Virus record (IMG/VR): IMGVR_UViG_3300042197_003782 | Coordinates: 1 to 32,333 of that record | Length of the DNA: 32,333 nt | Source of the DNA: a virus | Strand: one strand, 5' to 3' | Shown: one piece after another, positions 6,698 to 14,377 of the stretch | How the letters are laid out: the number at the start of each line of letters is the position of its first letter | How positions within the stretch are numbered: position 1 is the first letter of the stretch | Program-made: the position numbers and the translations under genes | Notes under the pieces: generated by a model | Database searches by the model: none | Seen by the model: the letters and a program-made list of their open reading frames with translations, nothing else | What the model was told of the DNA's origin: nothing

Positions 6698-8209
6698 ATG
6701 GCAGTACGTAGGCCGATTGTTCTTGTAAGTGGAGCTTTATCTGAGCTTCCACTTGGCGATAGCATCGTCACAACTGCTTCTGGTGGCGTTTTAACAGCAG
6801 GCAGTGGTTTAGTTGGCGGTGGGGATACTACTCAAACTATTAGGTTAGATGTTGCATTAGCTTCTTCTGCTAGTGGCCTTATTTTTGCGGGAACTACTCT
6901 TGCCGTAGATGGTGTCGCTTTAAAAAGATCTGCTGACGCTTTAGCCTCAGGTAATTTTGCTTTATCTGATTCAGCCACTGCTTTAGCTTCTGGTAATGCA
7001 GCACTTGTTCTTGGTTCTACGGCTTTAGCTTCTGGTAACGCCGGTCTTTCGGTTGGCGCTATTGCAGAGGCATCTGGTAACGCTGCGTTATTGGTAGCTT
7101 CCTCCGCTTTAAGTTCTGGTAATGCTGCCTTAATCATTGCCGACAGCGCTCTTGCATCTGGTAATGCTGCGGTGACCGATTCTGCTCGGGCTCTCGCATC
7201 TGGTAACGCAGCTTTATCTTTATCTAGTACCGCACTTGCCTCTGGTAATGCCGGTCTAGCTGATGCTGTTGTTGCGCTTGCTTCGGGTAATGCTGCTTTA
7301 GACCTTAGTAGTGTTGCACTTGCTTCAGGTAATGCCGGGCTGAGTGTTGCTGTAACAGCTTTAAGTTCTGGCAATGCTGGACTTTCGAATGCTGTTCAAG
7401 CTCTTACTTCTGGTAATGCTGCTTTAGTCGATTCCCAAGTTGCTCTTGCTTCTGGTATTGCGGCAGTATCGGTTTCTGTATCTGCTTTAGCTTCTGGTAA
7501 TGCTGGTTTAGTTTTATCTTCTCAAGCTCTTGCTTCTGGCAATGCTGCTCTTGCAGACGCAAGCCGAGCTCTTGCTTCGGGTAATGCTGCTGTTGTTCTT
7601 TCTAATACTGCTGTTGCTTCTGGCGCAGCCGCTATTGCTCTTTCAGACATTGCCCTCGCCTCTGGTTTAGCAGCTCAGACAGTTGCCGATAAAGCTTTGG
7701 CTTCCGGTAATGCTGCGTTATCTGTTTCTGTAAATGCTCTTGCTTCTGGCAACGCAGGTCTTTCTGTTGCCTCCACAGCACTTGCTTCTGGTAATGCAGC
7801 GGTATTAGTTGGTGTTAGTGCTCTAGCTTCCGGCAATGCTGGTATTTCTGTTGGTTTAACAGCTCTTGCCTCTGGTAATGCTGCTCTTGCAGATGCAGGT
7901 GTCGCCTTATCTTCTGGTAACGCTGGTATTTCTTTGGGGCTAACGGCTCTTTCTTCCGGTAACGCTGCCTTAATAACTGCAGCAACTGCACAAGCTTCGG
8001 GTGATGCAGGTCTTTCAATTGGTGCTGTTGCTTTAAGTTCCGGTAACGCTGCAATTAGCGTGGCAAATACTGCTTTGGCGTCTGGAAACGCGGCTTTAAG
8101 TATCGTTCCCGCTGCACAAGCTTCTGGTAATGCTGCTTTGGAAGTTTATTTTGCTAATCCTGGCGTATCTCAGGAAGAAGCAATAGGTTTAATTATCGCC
8201 CTTTCATAA
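6698..8209 (+). CDS. Tail fibre shaft protein with 29 14-residue repeats (copy A)
   Basis: 503 residues, ATG preceded by AAAGGATAAAATT. Residues 1-80 form a head domain starting MAVRRPIVLVSGAL-x-ELPLGDS, an opening commonly seen in phage fibre and trimeric structural proteins. Residues 81-486 are exactly 29 units of 14 residues, consensus ALASGNAALSxxxT, with no insertion or deletion. Leu/Ile recur seven residues apart within each unit, so each unit is two heptads; an alanine-rich trimeric coiled shaft is a reasonable guess. The last 17 residues end in EAIGLIIALS. It ends one base before the start of a second protein of the same design. Confidence 0.8.
   Translation: MAVRRPIVLVSGALSELPLGDSIVTTASGGVLTAGSGLVGGGDTTQTIRLDVALASSASGLIFAGTTLAVDGVALKRSADALASGNFALSDSATALASGNAALVLGSTALASGNAGLSVGAIAEASGNAALLVASSALSSGNAALIIADSALASGNAAVTDSARALASGNAALSLSSTALASGNAGLADAVVALASGNAALDLSSVALASGNAGLSVAVTALSSGNAGLSNAVQALTSGNAALVDSQVALASGIAAVSVSVSALASGNAGLVLSSQALASGNAALADASRALASGNAAVVLSNTAVASGAAAIALSDIALASGLAAQTVADKALASGNAALSVSVNALASGNAGLSVASTALASGNAAVLVGVSALASGNAGISVGLTALASGNAALADAGVALSSGNAGISLGLTALSSGNAALITAATAQASGDAGLSIGAVALSSGNAAISVANTALASGNAALSIVPAAQASGNAALEVYFANPGVSQEEAIGLIIALS
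6938..8155 (+). repeat. 29 tandem 42-bp coding repeats (copy A)
   Basis: 1218 bases encode 29 units of 14 residues. The DNA core is a variant of GCT-TCT-GGT-AAT-GCT; codons vary freely between units while SGNA is conserved. The array is therefore old and kept by protein selection rather than freshly duplicated. Confidence 0.85.
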
Positions 8210-8210
8210 G

Positions 8211-9725
8211 ATGGCAACCTACCGCAGTCTTGTATTTTCCGGCGGATTTATTTCTGAAACAACCAGTGCTGACGATATATCTGTTTTAGGCGATTTAATT
8301 ACAGGCAGTGGCCTTGGTGGCCAAGTCTTGCCTTTAGGTGTTAATAATTTTGTATCTACAAGTATAAACTCTGTAGCTATTTCTAGCGGTTTAGTTATAA
8401 ACTCTGATGGAAAATTAAGTTTAGATGGTAAAGATTTAGCGGATTCTCAAACCGCTTTAAATTCCGGTGTGGTCGCAAGTGCTGCAGCTGCTGTTGCTTT
8501 AGCTTCCGGTGTCTCAGCTTCAGATCTTTCAGTATCTGCTTTATCCTCTGGTAACGCAGCTATTAGTGTATCTTTAGCTTCTTTAGCAGCAGCCAATAAT
8601 GCTATAAGTTCAGGTTTATATGCGACTGTATCAGGAAATTTATCAATATCTACCTCACTTACAGCTTTAAGTTCTGGTAATGCAGCTTTAGTCGATAGTT
8701 CACAAGCATTAGCTTCAGGCTTATCTAGTGTCGTAACAGCTAACACAGCTTCAGCGTCTGGTTATGCTGCTTCTTTTATTGCAGGTTCTGCTTTAAGTTC
8801 AGGTAACGCTGCTCTGTTTGATTTTAATTCAACTGTTTTATCTGGAACTCAGGCAGTTCTTCTATCTCAAGCTGCTATAGCTTCGGGTTTTCAAGCAGAA
8901 CAAATTAGCGTTTCTGCTGTTGCCTCTGGATCAGCGGCGACTACGTCGTCTTCTTTAGCTCTTGCTTCTGGTAACGCTGCTCTTCTAGACGCAACTATAG
9001 CGTTTGCTTCTGGCACTGCTGCTGTTACAGCTGCAAATATAGCGTTTGCTTCTGGCACTGCTGCTGTAGTAATTGCCAGTACAGCGCTTGCTTCTGGTAA
9101 TGCAGCCTTATCTAATTCTGTAGATGCTCTTCAAGACTGCGAAGATGCTGTTTTAGGTAATCAATTTGTTCAAGTTTTGTGTCGGGATGCCATCTTAACC
9201 AGTAATCGAGCAATTGCTTCTGGAAACGCTGCAGTTGGTATCGCACCTGCAGCTATTGCATCAGGTCAAGCCTGTTTTGCGCCTGCTGCGATTGCCCAGG
9301 CATCGGGTAACGCCGCTTTGAGTGCAGCTGTCCCAGCCGTGGCATCCGGCAACGCTGCTATTGAGGTTGGTTTAACAGCGCTTGCCTCTGGGAATGCAGC
9401 ATTAAGCTTAATTTCAAGTGTACAAGCATCTGGTAACGCTAGTTTATCTGTAGCTACTACTGCTCTTACTTCTGGTAATGCTGCTATTTCAAGAGCTGTA
9501 CAAGCACTTTCATCAGGTAACTCTTCTATTTCAGTATCTTTAAACTCTCAGCAAAATTCTAATAATGCTATTTCGTCTGGTTTGTATGCAGCTGTCTCTG
9601 GAAATGCTGCAGTGGCCGCCGGTGTTACAGCTTTAGCTTCCGGTAATGCTGCATTAAGTGTAATTATTAATAATTTACCTGTAAATGCTGATACTCTTAT
9701 AGGTTTGATAATGGGTTTAACCTAA
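8211..9725 (+). CDS. Tail fibre shaft protein with 29 14-residue repeats (copy B)
   Basis: 504 residues, starting one base after the stop of copy A. The head domain (1-81) differs from copy A but also begins with a short MATYRSLVFSGG strand. Residues 82-487 are again exactly 29 14-residue units in register, then 17 residues ending LIGLIMGLT. Units 17-18 have lost the SGN core and carry two cysteines (DCED...LCRD); unit 20 carries another. A special three-unit block (units 3-5, with NNAISSGLY) is repeated as units 26-28, near the other end of the shaft. Probable partner or alternative of copy A in the same fibre. Confidence 0.8.
   Translation: MATYRSLVFSGGFISETTSADDISVLGDLITGSGLGGQVLPLGVNNFVSTSINSVAISSGLVINSDGKLSLDGKDLADSQTALNSGVVASAAAAVALASGVSASDLSVSALSSGNAAISVSLASLAAANNAISSGLYATVSGNLSISTSLTALSSGNAALVDSSQALASGLSSVVTANTASASGYAASFIAGSALSSGNAALFDFNSTVLSGTQAVLLSQAAIASGFQAEQISVSAVASGSAATTSSSLALASGNAALLDATIAFASGTAAVTAANIAFASGTAAVVIASTALASGNAALSNSVDALQDCEDAVLGNQFVQVLCRDAILTSNRAIASGNAAVGIAPAAIASGQACFAPAAIAQASGNAALSAAVPAVASGNAAIEVGLTALASGNAALSLISSVQASGNASLSVATTALTSGNAAISRAVQALSSGNSSISVSLNSQQNSNNAISSGLYAAVSGNAAVAAGVTALASGNAALSVIINNLPVNADTLIGLIMGLT
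8454..9671 (+). repeat. 29 tandem 42-bp coding repeats (copy B)
   Basis: Same unit size and number as copy A but more diverged: only about half the units keep SGNAAL. The register is preserved throughout, including the Cys-containing units 17-18. Confidence 0.8.
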
Positions 9726-9735
9726 TATTTTTTGT

Positions 9736-9768
9736 TTGACAAAATAAACATTTTGAATCTGCTATAGT
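9736..9768 (+). promoter_or_regulatory. Candidate promoter before the second tail-gene group
   Basis: TTGACA at 9736-9741 and an extended -10, TGCTATAGT (hexamer TATAGT at 9763-9768), lie in the 74-base gap after copy B. The spacing is 21 bases, longer than the usual 17, so the extended -10 may do most of the work. The next start codon is at 9800 with GGGAG upstream. Confidence 0.45.
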
Positions 9769-9799
9769 TAAAATATACCTTTGGGAGTAGTTTAATTTT

Positions 9800-10117
9800 A
9801 TGGCTACTTTTAGTCACTTAGGTAACTCAGGCTTTGACGCAGCTGAAATAGACATTTTTACCTCGACTTCTGACTCTACTATTGTATTGAGTATTTTATG
9901 TGCAAATATTAGTGCTTCTCCTACTGATGTTACGCTTAGACATGAAAATGCTTCATCTGTTTTAATAAATTATGTTGCTGATGCAATTGCCATTCCTGCT
10001 AGTTCAAGTTTAGAACTTTTAAGTAATAAATACATAATGCCTAGTGGAAATAAATTTACAATAGAAACATCGGTAAGTGGCTCTTTAAGCTATAGTCTTT
10101 CTTACGTCGAAGTTTAA
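9800..10117 (+). CDS. Small beta-rich structural protein
   Basis: 105 residues, ATG at 9800 with TTGGGAG upstream. The sequence alternates strands and Ser/Thr-rich turns: TIVLSILCANIS, DVTLRHEN, INYVADAIAIPASSSLELL, and a closing SYSLSYVEV. The 'xxANxS...DVTLxxxx...Y...IPAxSSLELL' pattern is typical of small phage neck or tail-tip proteins that adopt a jelly-roll-like fold. First gene after the candidate promoter and one base before the next gene, so likely co-translated with it. Confidence 0.65.
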   Translation: MATFSHLGNSGFDAAEIDIFTSTSDSTIVLSILCANISASPTDVTLRHENASSVLINYVADAIAIPASSSLELLSNKYIMPSGNKFTIETSVSGSLSYSLSYVEV

Positions 10118-10118
10118 T

Positions 10119-10775
10119 ATGGACAAAAAAGATTATTCTGATTGTTTATTTAGTTATAACAATCAAACTCCTGAATATTTACCGAGTAAGTTACGTTTAC
10201 CTGATGGTTCTGTTCGTCGTTCTCATTACATATCTATAGAAGAGTTAAACACACTAGGTTATAAAGGTCCTTTTTGCGTTCCTGAGTGTTGTTCTACCGA
10301 TAAAGTTACCTGGTGTTGTGTCTCGGGTAATTATGTTGTGTCTTGTAAAAACAACGAAGAAATTGCGGCTGATAATGATAAATTTATTCGTGCACACTTA
10401 CAACAAACTTTACTCACGTCGTCTGGAATTTATTTTGATACAGATTTGACCCCTGAAGGTATAAAAGCTTATGAAAATTTTTACGGAAACATTCTTTACG
10501 TTTTGCAGTTTAAAAATATAATTTCAGAGGCTGACATTCCAAAGTTAGAACTTCCTTGGAATTATTCTTATAGTTATATGAAAAGTTTGTATGATACTAA
10601 AGTAAATTCAAGTTTTAAATTTTGGAAATTAACTTATGAATTATGCGGTGTTGACGAGTCTAAATGTTTTGTGGAAACTTCTGGATTTTTTAAAATACCT
10701 TCAGATTGGGTGTTAGGATCTGGTGAGCCTTATCCGCTTAACACCTGTCCAAGTGGACATTGTTACGACCTTTAA
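10119..10775 (+). CDS. Cysteine-rich tail-associated protein
   Basis: 218 residues. It begins MDKKDYSDCLFSYNNQTPEYLPSKL-like sequence, followed by RLPDGSVRRSHYIS and a cysteine-rich segment CVPECCSTDKVTWCCVSGNY (about residues 53-72). It ends in CPSGHCYDL. The 'YSDC...LPDGS.R' opening is one I associate with cyanophage tail proteins. The many cysteines may bind metal or stabilise an extracellular structure. It lies between small tail genes and the collar proteins, which supports a virion role. Confidence 0.6.
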   Translation: MDKKDYSDCLFSYNNQTPEYLPSKLRLPDGSVRRSHYISIEELNTLGYKGPFCVPECCSTDKVTWCCVSGNYVVSCKNNEEIAADNDKFIRAHLQQTLLTSSGIYFDTDLTPEGIKAYENFYGNILYVLQFKNIISEADIPKLELPWNYSYSYMKSLYDTKVNSSFKFWKLTYELCGVDESKCFVETSGFFKIPSDWVLGSGEPYPLNTCPSGHCYDL

Positions 10776-10777
10776 TT

Positions 10778-11845
10778 ATGGCTAAGCATTACGGTAATTG
10801 GGTTTCTGGCGACCCTGATATTGTTCCTAGTAATAGCGTTCAATATGGAGTGTGGAACAGTAACGAGCAATATAGGCAAAAAGGTGCAGTTGGTATTTGG
10901 CCTGATCTTACTACGTCTACTAGTTTTGAAACTCCATTAGGTTCTATTGTTTTTGCTTTGTCTTCTGGTGCTTTAGATCAAGCTTTAAGCACTGGAGGTT
11001 ATTTAGTACCTTCTGGACAAGCAATATCGACATCTACTTATTCCGGTTTATTCAGTGCTTACGGATATACCTTTGGCGGCTCTGGCTCTACTTTTAGACT
11101 TCCAAATTTGTCTACAAATTTTCTTTATCTTAAACCTACCGTAGCCAGCGGCGTTGTTCCTAGTGGTCAATTTAGTGGCAAAATTCCAACCCACTCCCAT
11201 ACTTATTCAAGACGTACTGGTGCTACAGGAGGAAGGGGTCAGGGCCTCGGAGGCTGTGTCCGTTCTTTAAATGATAATACTGCATCTTTAGGTATTAGTA
11301 GTTCAGGAACAGCAGTAAATAGAGCAGCTTCTTTTGTTGTTTATCCTCTATTAGTTGTAAACCCTATAAATGAACCTCCTTTTGGTTGTGTTTTTACTAT
11401 TTCAGCTCCTCTTGCTGAAGATGTTTTAGCAGGTGCTTTGTCTTTTCCTGTTGTTATACCAAGTGGTCAGACAGTTTCGCGTTTTGCCAACCCGAAGACT
11501 TTTAATACTTTGAGAACATTATATGGATCTGGTAATGGTTCTACTACGTTTCAATTGCCTGATTTAAGAGGTTCGTTTCTTGAGATGGCTAATAGGACAA
11601 CAAATATTCAATTATCTGGACAAACTACTTTAAATGTTGATACGTTTGTTCAACATACCCACAATGGTATTGCAAATGCCGCTAGGTCTTCTGACGGCGA
11701 TCCAGGTGGAGGTGGTTTCTGCTCAGGTGCTACTACAGGTGCTGGTGTGTTTACTACACCTGCTACAGGTTCTGCTAGTGTTGGTGATGGACTTGAAAAT
11801 AGACCTTCTAATTATTCTGTTCTATTTGTTATTAAAGGAGGTTAA
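10778..11845 (+). CDS. Short tail fibre protein with two phage collar domains
   Basis: 355 residues from the ATG at 10778; an in-frame TTG at 10760 lies inside the previous gene and is rejected. Two collar-type modules are visible. The first (about residues 50-110) has PLGSIVFAL, GYLVPSGQAIS, then GGSGSTFRLPNLS. The second (about residues 205-275) has PSGQTVSR, TLYGSGNGSTTFQLPDLRGSFL. The GSTFxLPDLRGxF pattern is the hallmark of the tail collar family (PF07484). The C terminus is Gly/Thr-rich, with QHTHNG resembling the metal-binding HxH of T4 gp12-type tips. Confidence 0.8.
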   Translation: MAKHYGNWVSGDPDIVPSNSVQYGVWNSNEQYRQKGAVGIWPDLTTSTSFETPLGSIVFALSSGALDQALSTGGYLVPSGQAISTSTYSGLFSAYGYTFGGSGSTFRLPNLSTNFLYLKPTVASGVVPSGQFSGKIPTHSHTYSRRTGATGGRGQGLGGCVRSLNDNTASLGISSSGTAVNRAASFVVYPLLVVNPINEPPFGCVFTISAPLAEDVLAGALSFPVVIPSGQTVSRFANPKTFNTLRTLYGSGNGSTTFQLPDLRGSFLEMANRTTNIQLSGQTTLNVDTFVQHTHNGIANAARSSDGDPGGGGFCSGATTGAGVFTTPATGSASVGDGLENRPSNYSVLFVIKGG

Positions 11846-11848
11846 ATC

Positions 11849-12364
11849 ATGTTAGGACAAATTGTTTATTCTACTATTTTTAGAGGCTCAAGTTTTACAA
11901 GTAACGGCGTCACTTTTGCGCTGTGCAACGGACAGGTTGTTAACAGAAGTACATATGCAGATTTGTCCACTATCTGGCCTAGTGGCCAGTATGGTAGCAC
12001 AAACAGTGTTATTGTTTTACCTAATTTTAGTGCTGGTTATTACTTTAGGGGCGTCAATTTAGGCACTAGTAGAGATCCTTCTGTTGCAAGTCGCACTGCA
12101 CCGTCAGGAATAGGACCCACAGCTTCAACAGTAGGATCGTTTCAAACGGGTGCTATGCGTTCTCACACACACGCTAGCGGAACAGTATTAACTTTAACCC
12201 CTACTGCCGTAAATGGAGGTGAATTTAATACACAAACTTCTACAACATCAGATACTTCAACAGGCACTTTTCCTGTTACTTCTGGTTACACAGCTTCAGG
12301 GACTACAGGAAATGATTTTGATTTAAATCATCATACCTTTTATCCTTACATTCAAATAACTTAG
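11849..12364 (+). CDS. Small collar-domain tail fibre protein
   Basis: 171 residues starting three bases after the previous stop (AGGAGG ribosome site before the ATG). A single collar module covers residues 1-70: FALCNGQVVNRSTYADL, SGQYGSTNSVIVLPNFSAGYYFRG. Then MRSHTHASG gives an HxH pair, and the protein ends NHHTFYPYIQIT. It looks like the C-terminal tip module of a larger fibre, standing alone. It converges with the oxygenase gene, sharing four bases. Confidence 0.75.
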   Translation: MLGQIVYSTIFRGSSFTSNGVTFALCNGQVVNRSTYADLSTIWPSGQYGSTNSVIVLPNFSAGYYFRGVNLGTSRDPSVASRTAPSGIGPTASTVGSFQTGAMRSHTHASGTVLTLTPTAVNGGEFNTQTSTTSDTSTGTFPVTSGYTASGTTGNDFDLNHHTFYPYIQIT

Positions 12365-13011
12365 TTAAGCTTTAAATTAAATCCCGCTAATTTATTTGGA
12401 TTACCTACTGTTCCGTTAAAAAAACTATTAAAACTTATTGTTATTCTAGATTCTTCTTTATTCATATTTTCATCTACAGAATGAATCATTGATGAAGGAA
12501 ATATAATCATTGTTTGTTTTTTTGGTTTGTGTTTATAAATACTTTCAAAATATTGATTATTTATATCAATATTTTTTGAAGGGTAAAAAATTTTAGGAAG
12601 AGCGTAGGGATTTTCTTTACTAAACCAAGTTGATCCACTCGTTCCTGAAATATAAATTATTCCACTCAAAATAGAACAGGGGTGTGAGTGAGCATGATGC
12701 CATTGCATATATTCACTTTTATTACACCACATTAAACATACTTTAAGCTCAGATGCGTACTTACTATACATGACATCTTCACACACTTTTTTTAGTTGTT
12801 CATTTATGTAATCAACTATTAAAAACCATTTTTTATTAGTGTGTAGAGAGTTTTCGCCCGATGTGGATACACCATAGTAAATCTCCCCCTCACCTCTGTT
12901 TTTTTCATTTTGGAAATCTAAATCATTAATATTTTTTAACATTTTTGCGTAAATATCGTTTGGCACATCAAATTCGTACAAAGTTGAAGGCAGAATTTCT
13001 AATTTTTTCAT
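12361..13011 (-). CDS. 2OG-Fe(II) oxygenase-like protein (PF13759 type)
   Basis: 216 residues, ATG at 13011. The central part matches the family closely: WHHAHSHPCSILSGIIYISG (first iron-ligand region), a downstream KKQTMIIFPSSMIHSVDEN (second His) and ESRITISFN (the Arg that holds 2-oxoglutarate and the closing strand). The family is frequent in marine and cyanobacterial viruses; its substrate is generally unknown, with protein hydroxylation the usual guess. It lies antisense within the tail (+) block, so it is transcribed separately. No truncation is evident. Confidence 0.75.
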   Translation of the reverse strand: MKKLEILPSTLYEFDVPNDIYAKMLKNINDLDFQNEKNRGEGEIYYGVSTSGENSLHTNKKWFLIVDYINEQLKKVCEDVMYSKYASELKVCLMWCNKSEYMQWHHAHSHPCSILSGIIYISGTSGSTWFSKENPYALPKIFYPSKNIDINNQYFESIYKHKPKKQTMIIFPSSMIHSVDENMNKEESRITISFNSFFNGTVGNPNKLAGFNLKLN

Positions 13012-13062
13012 CGCAATGCAAGCAGGTGGTCTTGGCAGTTAGCAGTTGGTTTTACCTTTATA

Positions 13063-13458
13063 ATGATTAAAGCCGCACTCACATTTGTGAGCGAACGCGA
13101 CTTAATTTTTGACTTGTCATGTTTACAAAAACGAGTTGCAAAAAAACGATTTAGAAAACAAATTTTTGAATATTGGGGTGGCTGTGCTTATTGCGGCAAA
13201 GAGAATCCTACCACGTTAGACCACGTTATACCTAGAGCAAAAGGAGGAGCAACTGTTAAACAAAATCTTATCGCGGCTTGCGGCGACTGTAATATTTTAA
13301 AAAGTTCAGAAGATTGGTGTATTTGGTTTAGATCTCAGAGTTTTTGGACATTTGAAAAAGAATACAAAATTTTAAAATGGGTAAATCAACCTGAAATAGA
13401 CATTAAGACAGAACTACCCATACCTTGGGTGTGTTTGCCAATACCTGCTGCTGCTTAA
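13063..13458 (+). CDS. HNH endonuclease
   Basis: 131 residues. A compact HNH domain of the classic type: CAYCGKENPTTLDHVIPRAKGG (first zinc pair, catalytic DH and the following PRAKGG), NLIAACGDCN (second zinc pair) and an Asn between them. A basic N-terminal helix (KRVAKKRFRK) may bind DNA. It probably nicks or cuts DNA and may be a free-standing homing nuclease. TATAAT overlaps the start ATG, so either the promoter is fortuitous or the true start lies further in. Its stop abuts the end of a convergent gene without a gap. Confidence 0.8.
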   Translation: MIKAALTFVSERDLIFDLSCLQKRVAKKRFRKQIFEYWGGCAYCGKENPTTLDHVIPRAKGGATVKQNLIAACGDCNILKSSEDWCIWFRSQSFWTFEKEYKILKWVNQPEIDIKTELPIPWVCLPIPAAA

Positions 13459-13638
13459 TTATTTTTTAGCAAGCTTAGTCACTAGTCCAGCTAAAATTTC
13501 AACAGCCCGATAAATTTTGCCATAGATTTCGTCATCTTTTGGCGTGGGAGTCAAGTTGACAACAGCTAAAGCCAACATGTGTGCTCCAGCAGCAACACTA
13601 ACAATTTCGGTCCAATTGGAGATAATTTGAGTCAGCAT
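13459..13638 (-). CDS. Small holin-like membrane protein
   Basis: 59 residues, ATG at 13636-13638, TAA at 13459-13461. A short N terminus leads into one hydrophobic helix (IVSVAAGAHMLALAVVNL, residues 12-29), then TPTPKDDEIYGKIYRAVEIL and a basic end KLAKK. The arrangement of one membrane helix followed by TPTPxDDxxxxKxYxxxEILA matches a widespread class of small phage proteins proposed as holins. It lies 1.7 kb from the endolysin but on the opposite strand. It ends exactly where the HNH gene ends. Confidence 0.55.
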   Translation of the reverse strand: MLTQIISNWTEIVSVAAGAHMLALAVVNLTPTPKDDEIYGKIYRAVEILAGLVTKLAKK

Positions 13639-13683
13639 TTTTTGAACTGATGCTATTAAAATTATAGAAGCAATGTTTGCATT

Positions 13684-13938
13684 ATGCCAGCTATTCTTGA
13701 AGATGCGGTAAAAAAATTAAAACAAAAAGGATATAGTGAAAATTCTGCTTACGCTATTGCTACTAAAACACTTCAAGAATCTGGTGATTTAAAAAAAGGT
13801 ACTGTTGAAGCTACTAAAAAAGGTGATCGACGTGGCGAAATGAGTGCCGCGACTCGCGCTAAAACCCGCGCTCAAAAATACAAAATGGAACGCAAAAAAG
13901 GTCGTAAATTTGAACGTAATACTGAAGGTCGCGATTAA
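13684..13938 (+). CDS. Small basic protein, first of a coupled set
   Basis: 84 residues. Residues 1-35 (LEDAVKKLKQKGYSENSAYAIATKTLQ) match a motif seen in many phage and giant-virus small proteins, where 'KGYSxxSAYAIAT' forms a short helical pair. The C-terminal half is highly basic (KYKMERKKGRKFER) and likely disordered or DNA/RNA-binding. It ends in TAATG, overlapping the next gene by one base. Possibly a DNA-packaged or condensation protein; unproven. Confidence 0.65.
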   Translation: MPAILEDAVKKLKQKGYSENSAYAIATKTLQESGDLKKGTVEATKKGDRRGEMSAATRAKTRAQKYKMERKKGRKFERNTEGRD

Positions 13939-14162
13939 TGGCTGAAGTAGCTACTAAAAAAGATCCTGAAAAATGGGCCCGCGCTAAAGCAAAAGCGCGT
14001 AAACGTCTCGGCGGTCATTCTGCACGGGCAATGCAGTTAGCAACAAAGTATTATAAAGAAATGGGGGGTCGTTATGCGGGTAAAAAGTCTTCTGAGAATC
14101 GCTTAAGTAAGTGGTCTAAAGAAGACTGGCAAACTCGTGAGGAATACGAGAAGAAGAAATAA
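13938..14162 (+). CDS. DUF5872-like protein, N-terminal half
   Basis: 74 residues, starting on the A of the preceding TAA. The core WARAKAKARKRLGGHSARAMQLATKYYKEMGGRYAGKK, followed by SKWSKEDWQT, follows the order I recall for DUF5872 proteins (a Gln/Ala-rich helix, GGxYxGKK, then KWTxxDWxT). The protein then stops, whereas full-length relatives continue into a YLPKxAW segment that is encoded here by the next gene in another frame. Strongly basic. Stop and next start overlap (TAATG), so reinitiation could give equal amounts of both halves. Confidence 0.6.
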   Translation: MAEVATKKDPEKWARAKAKARKRLGGHSARAMQLATKYYKEMGGRYAGKKSSENRLSKWSKEDWQTREEYEKKK

Positions 14163-14377
14163 TGGCCGATTTAGCTCGCGAAAAAGGACGCACCGAGCGT
14201 TACCTTCCCCGTGCCGCGTGGGCTTCTATGTCCGCTGAAGAGCGACGTGCGACAGACGAAAAAAAGAAAGAGGCTACCAAGGGCAAGCCTGTAAATACTC
14301 ACGTCTCTAACACAGAGGCGGCTAAACGAGCGGGACGTAAAGCTCGTGCATACAAGCAATCTAAAAACAATGGCTAA
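14162..14377 (+). CDS. DUF5872-like protein, C-terminal half
   Basis: 71 residues, coupled to the previous gene by TAATG. GRTERYLPRAAWASMSAEERRATDEKKK and later HVSNTEAAKRAGRKAR correspond to the C-terminal half of DUF5872-like proteins (YLPKKAW-x-LSxEExxAT, then NTxxAxxAR). It ends inside the following small gene with an 8-base overlap. Very basic, likely nucleic-acid-associated. Assignment rests on memory of the family pattern. Confidence 0.6.
   Translation: MADLAREKGRTERYLPRAAWASMSAEERRATDEKKKEATKGKPVNTHVSNTEAAKRAGRKARAYKQSKNNG

Noticed and set aside
6832-7374. Long open frame on the (-) strand inside the first repeat fibre gene (also 7815-8054 and 8447-8746)
   Set aside because: The 42-bp repeat lacks stops on the other strand, so a repetitive Ala/Leu/Pro frame appears automatically; no ribosome site or independent domain.
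6938-9671. CRISPR-like tandem repeats
   Set aside because: The repeats are contiguous coding units with no spacers and with in-frame codon variation.
13032-13064. TTGGCA and TATAAT before the HNH gene as a promoter
   Set aside because: The TATAAT overlaps the start codon and spacing is 21 bases, so transcription would begin inside the gene.
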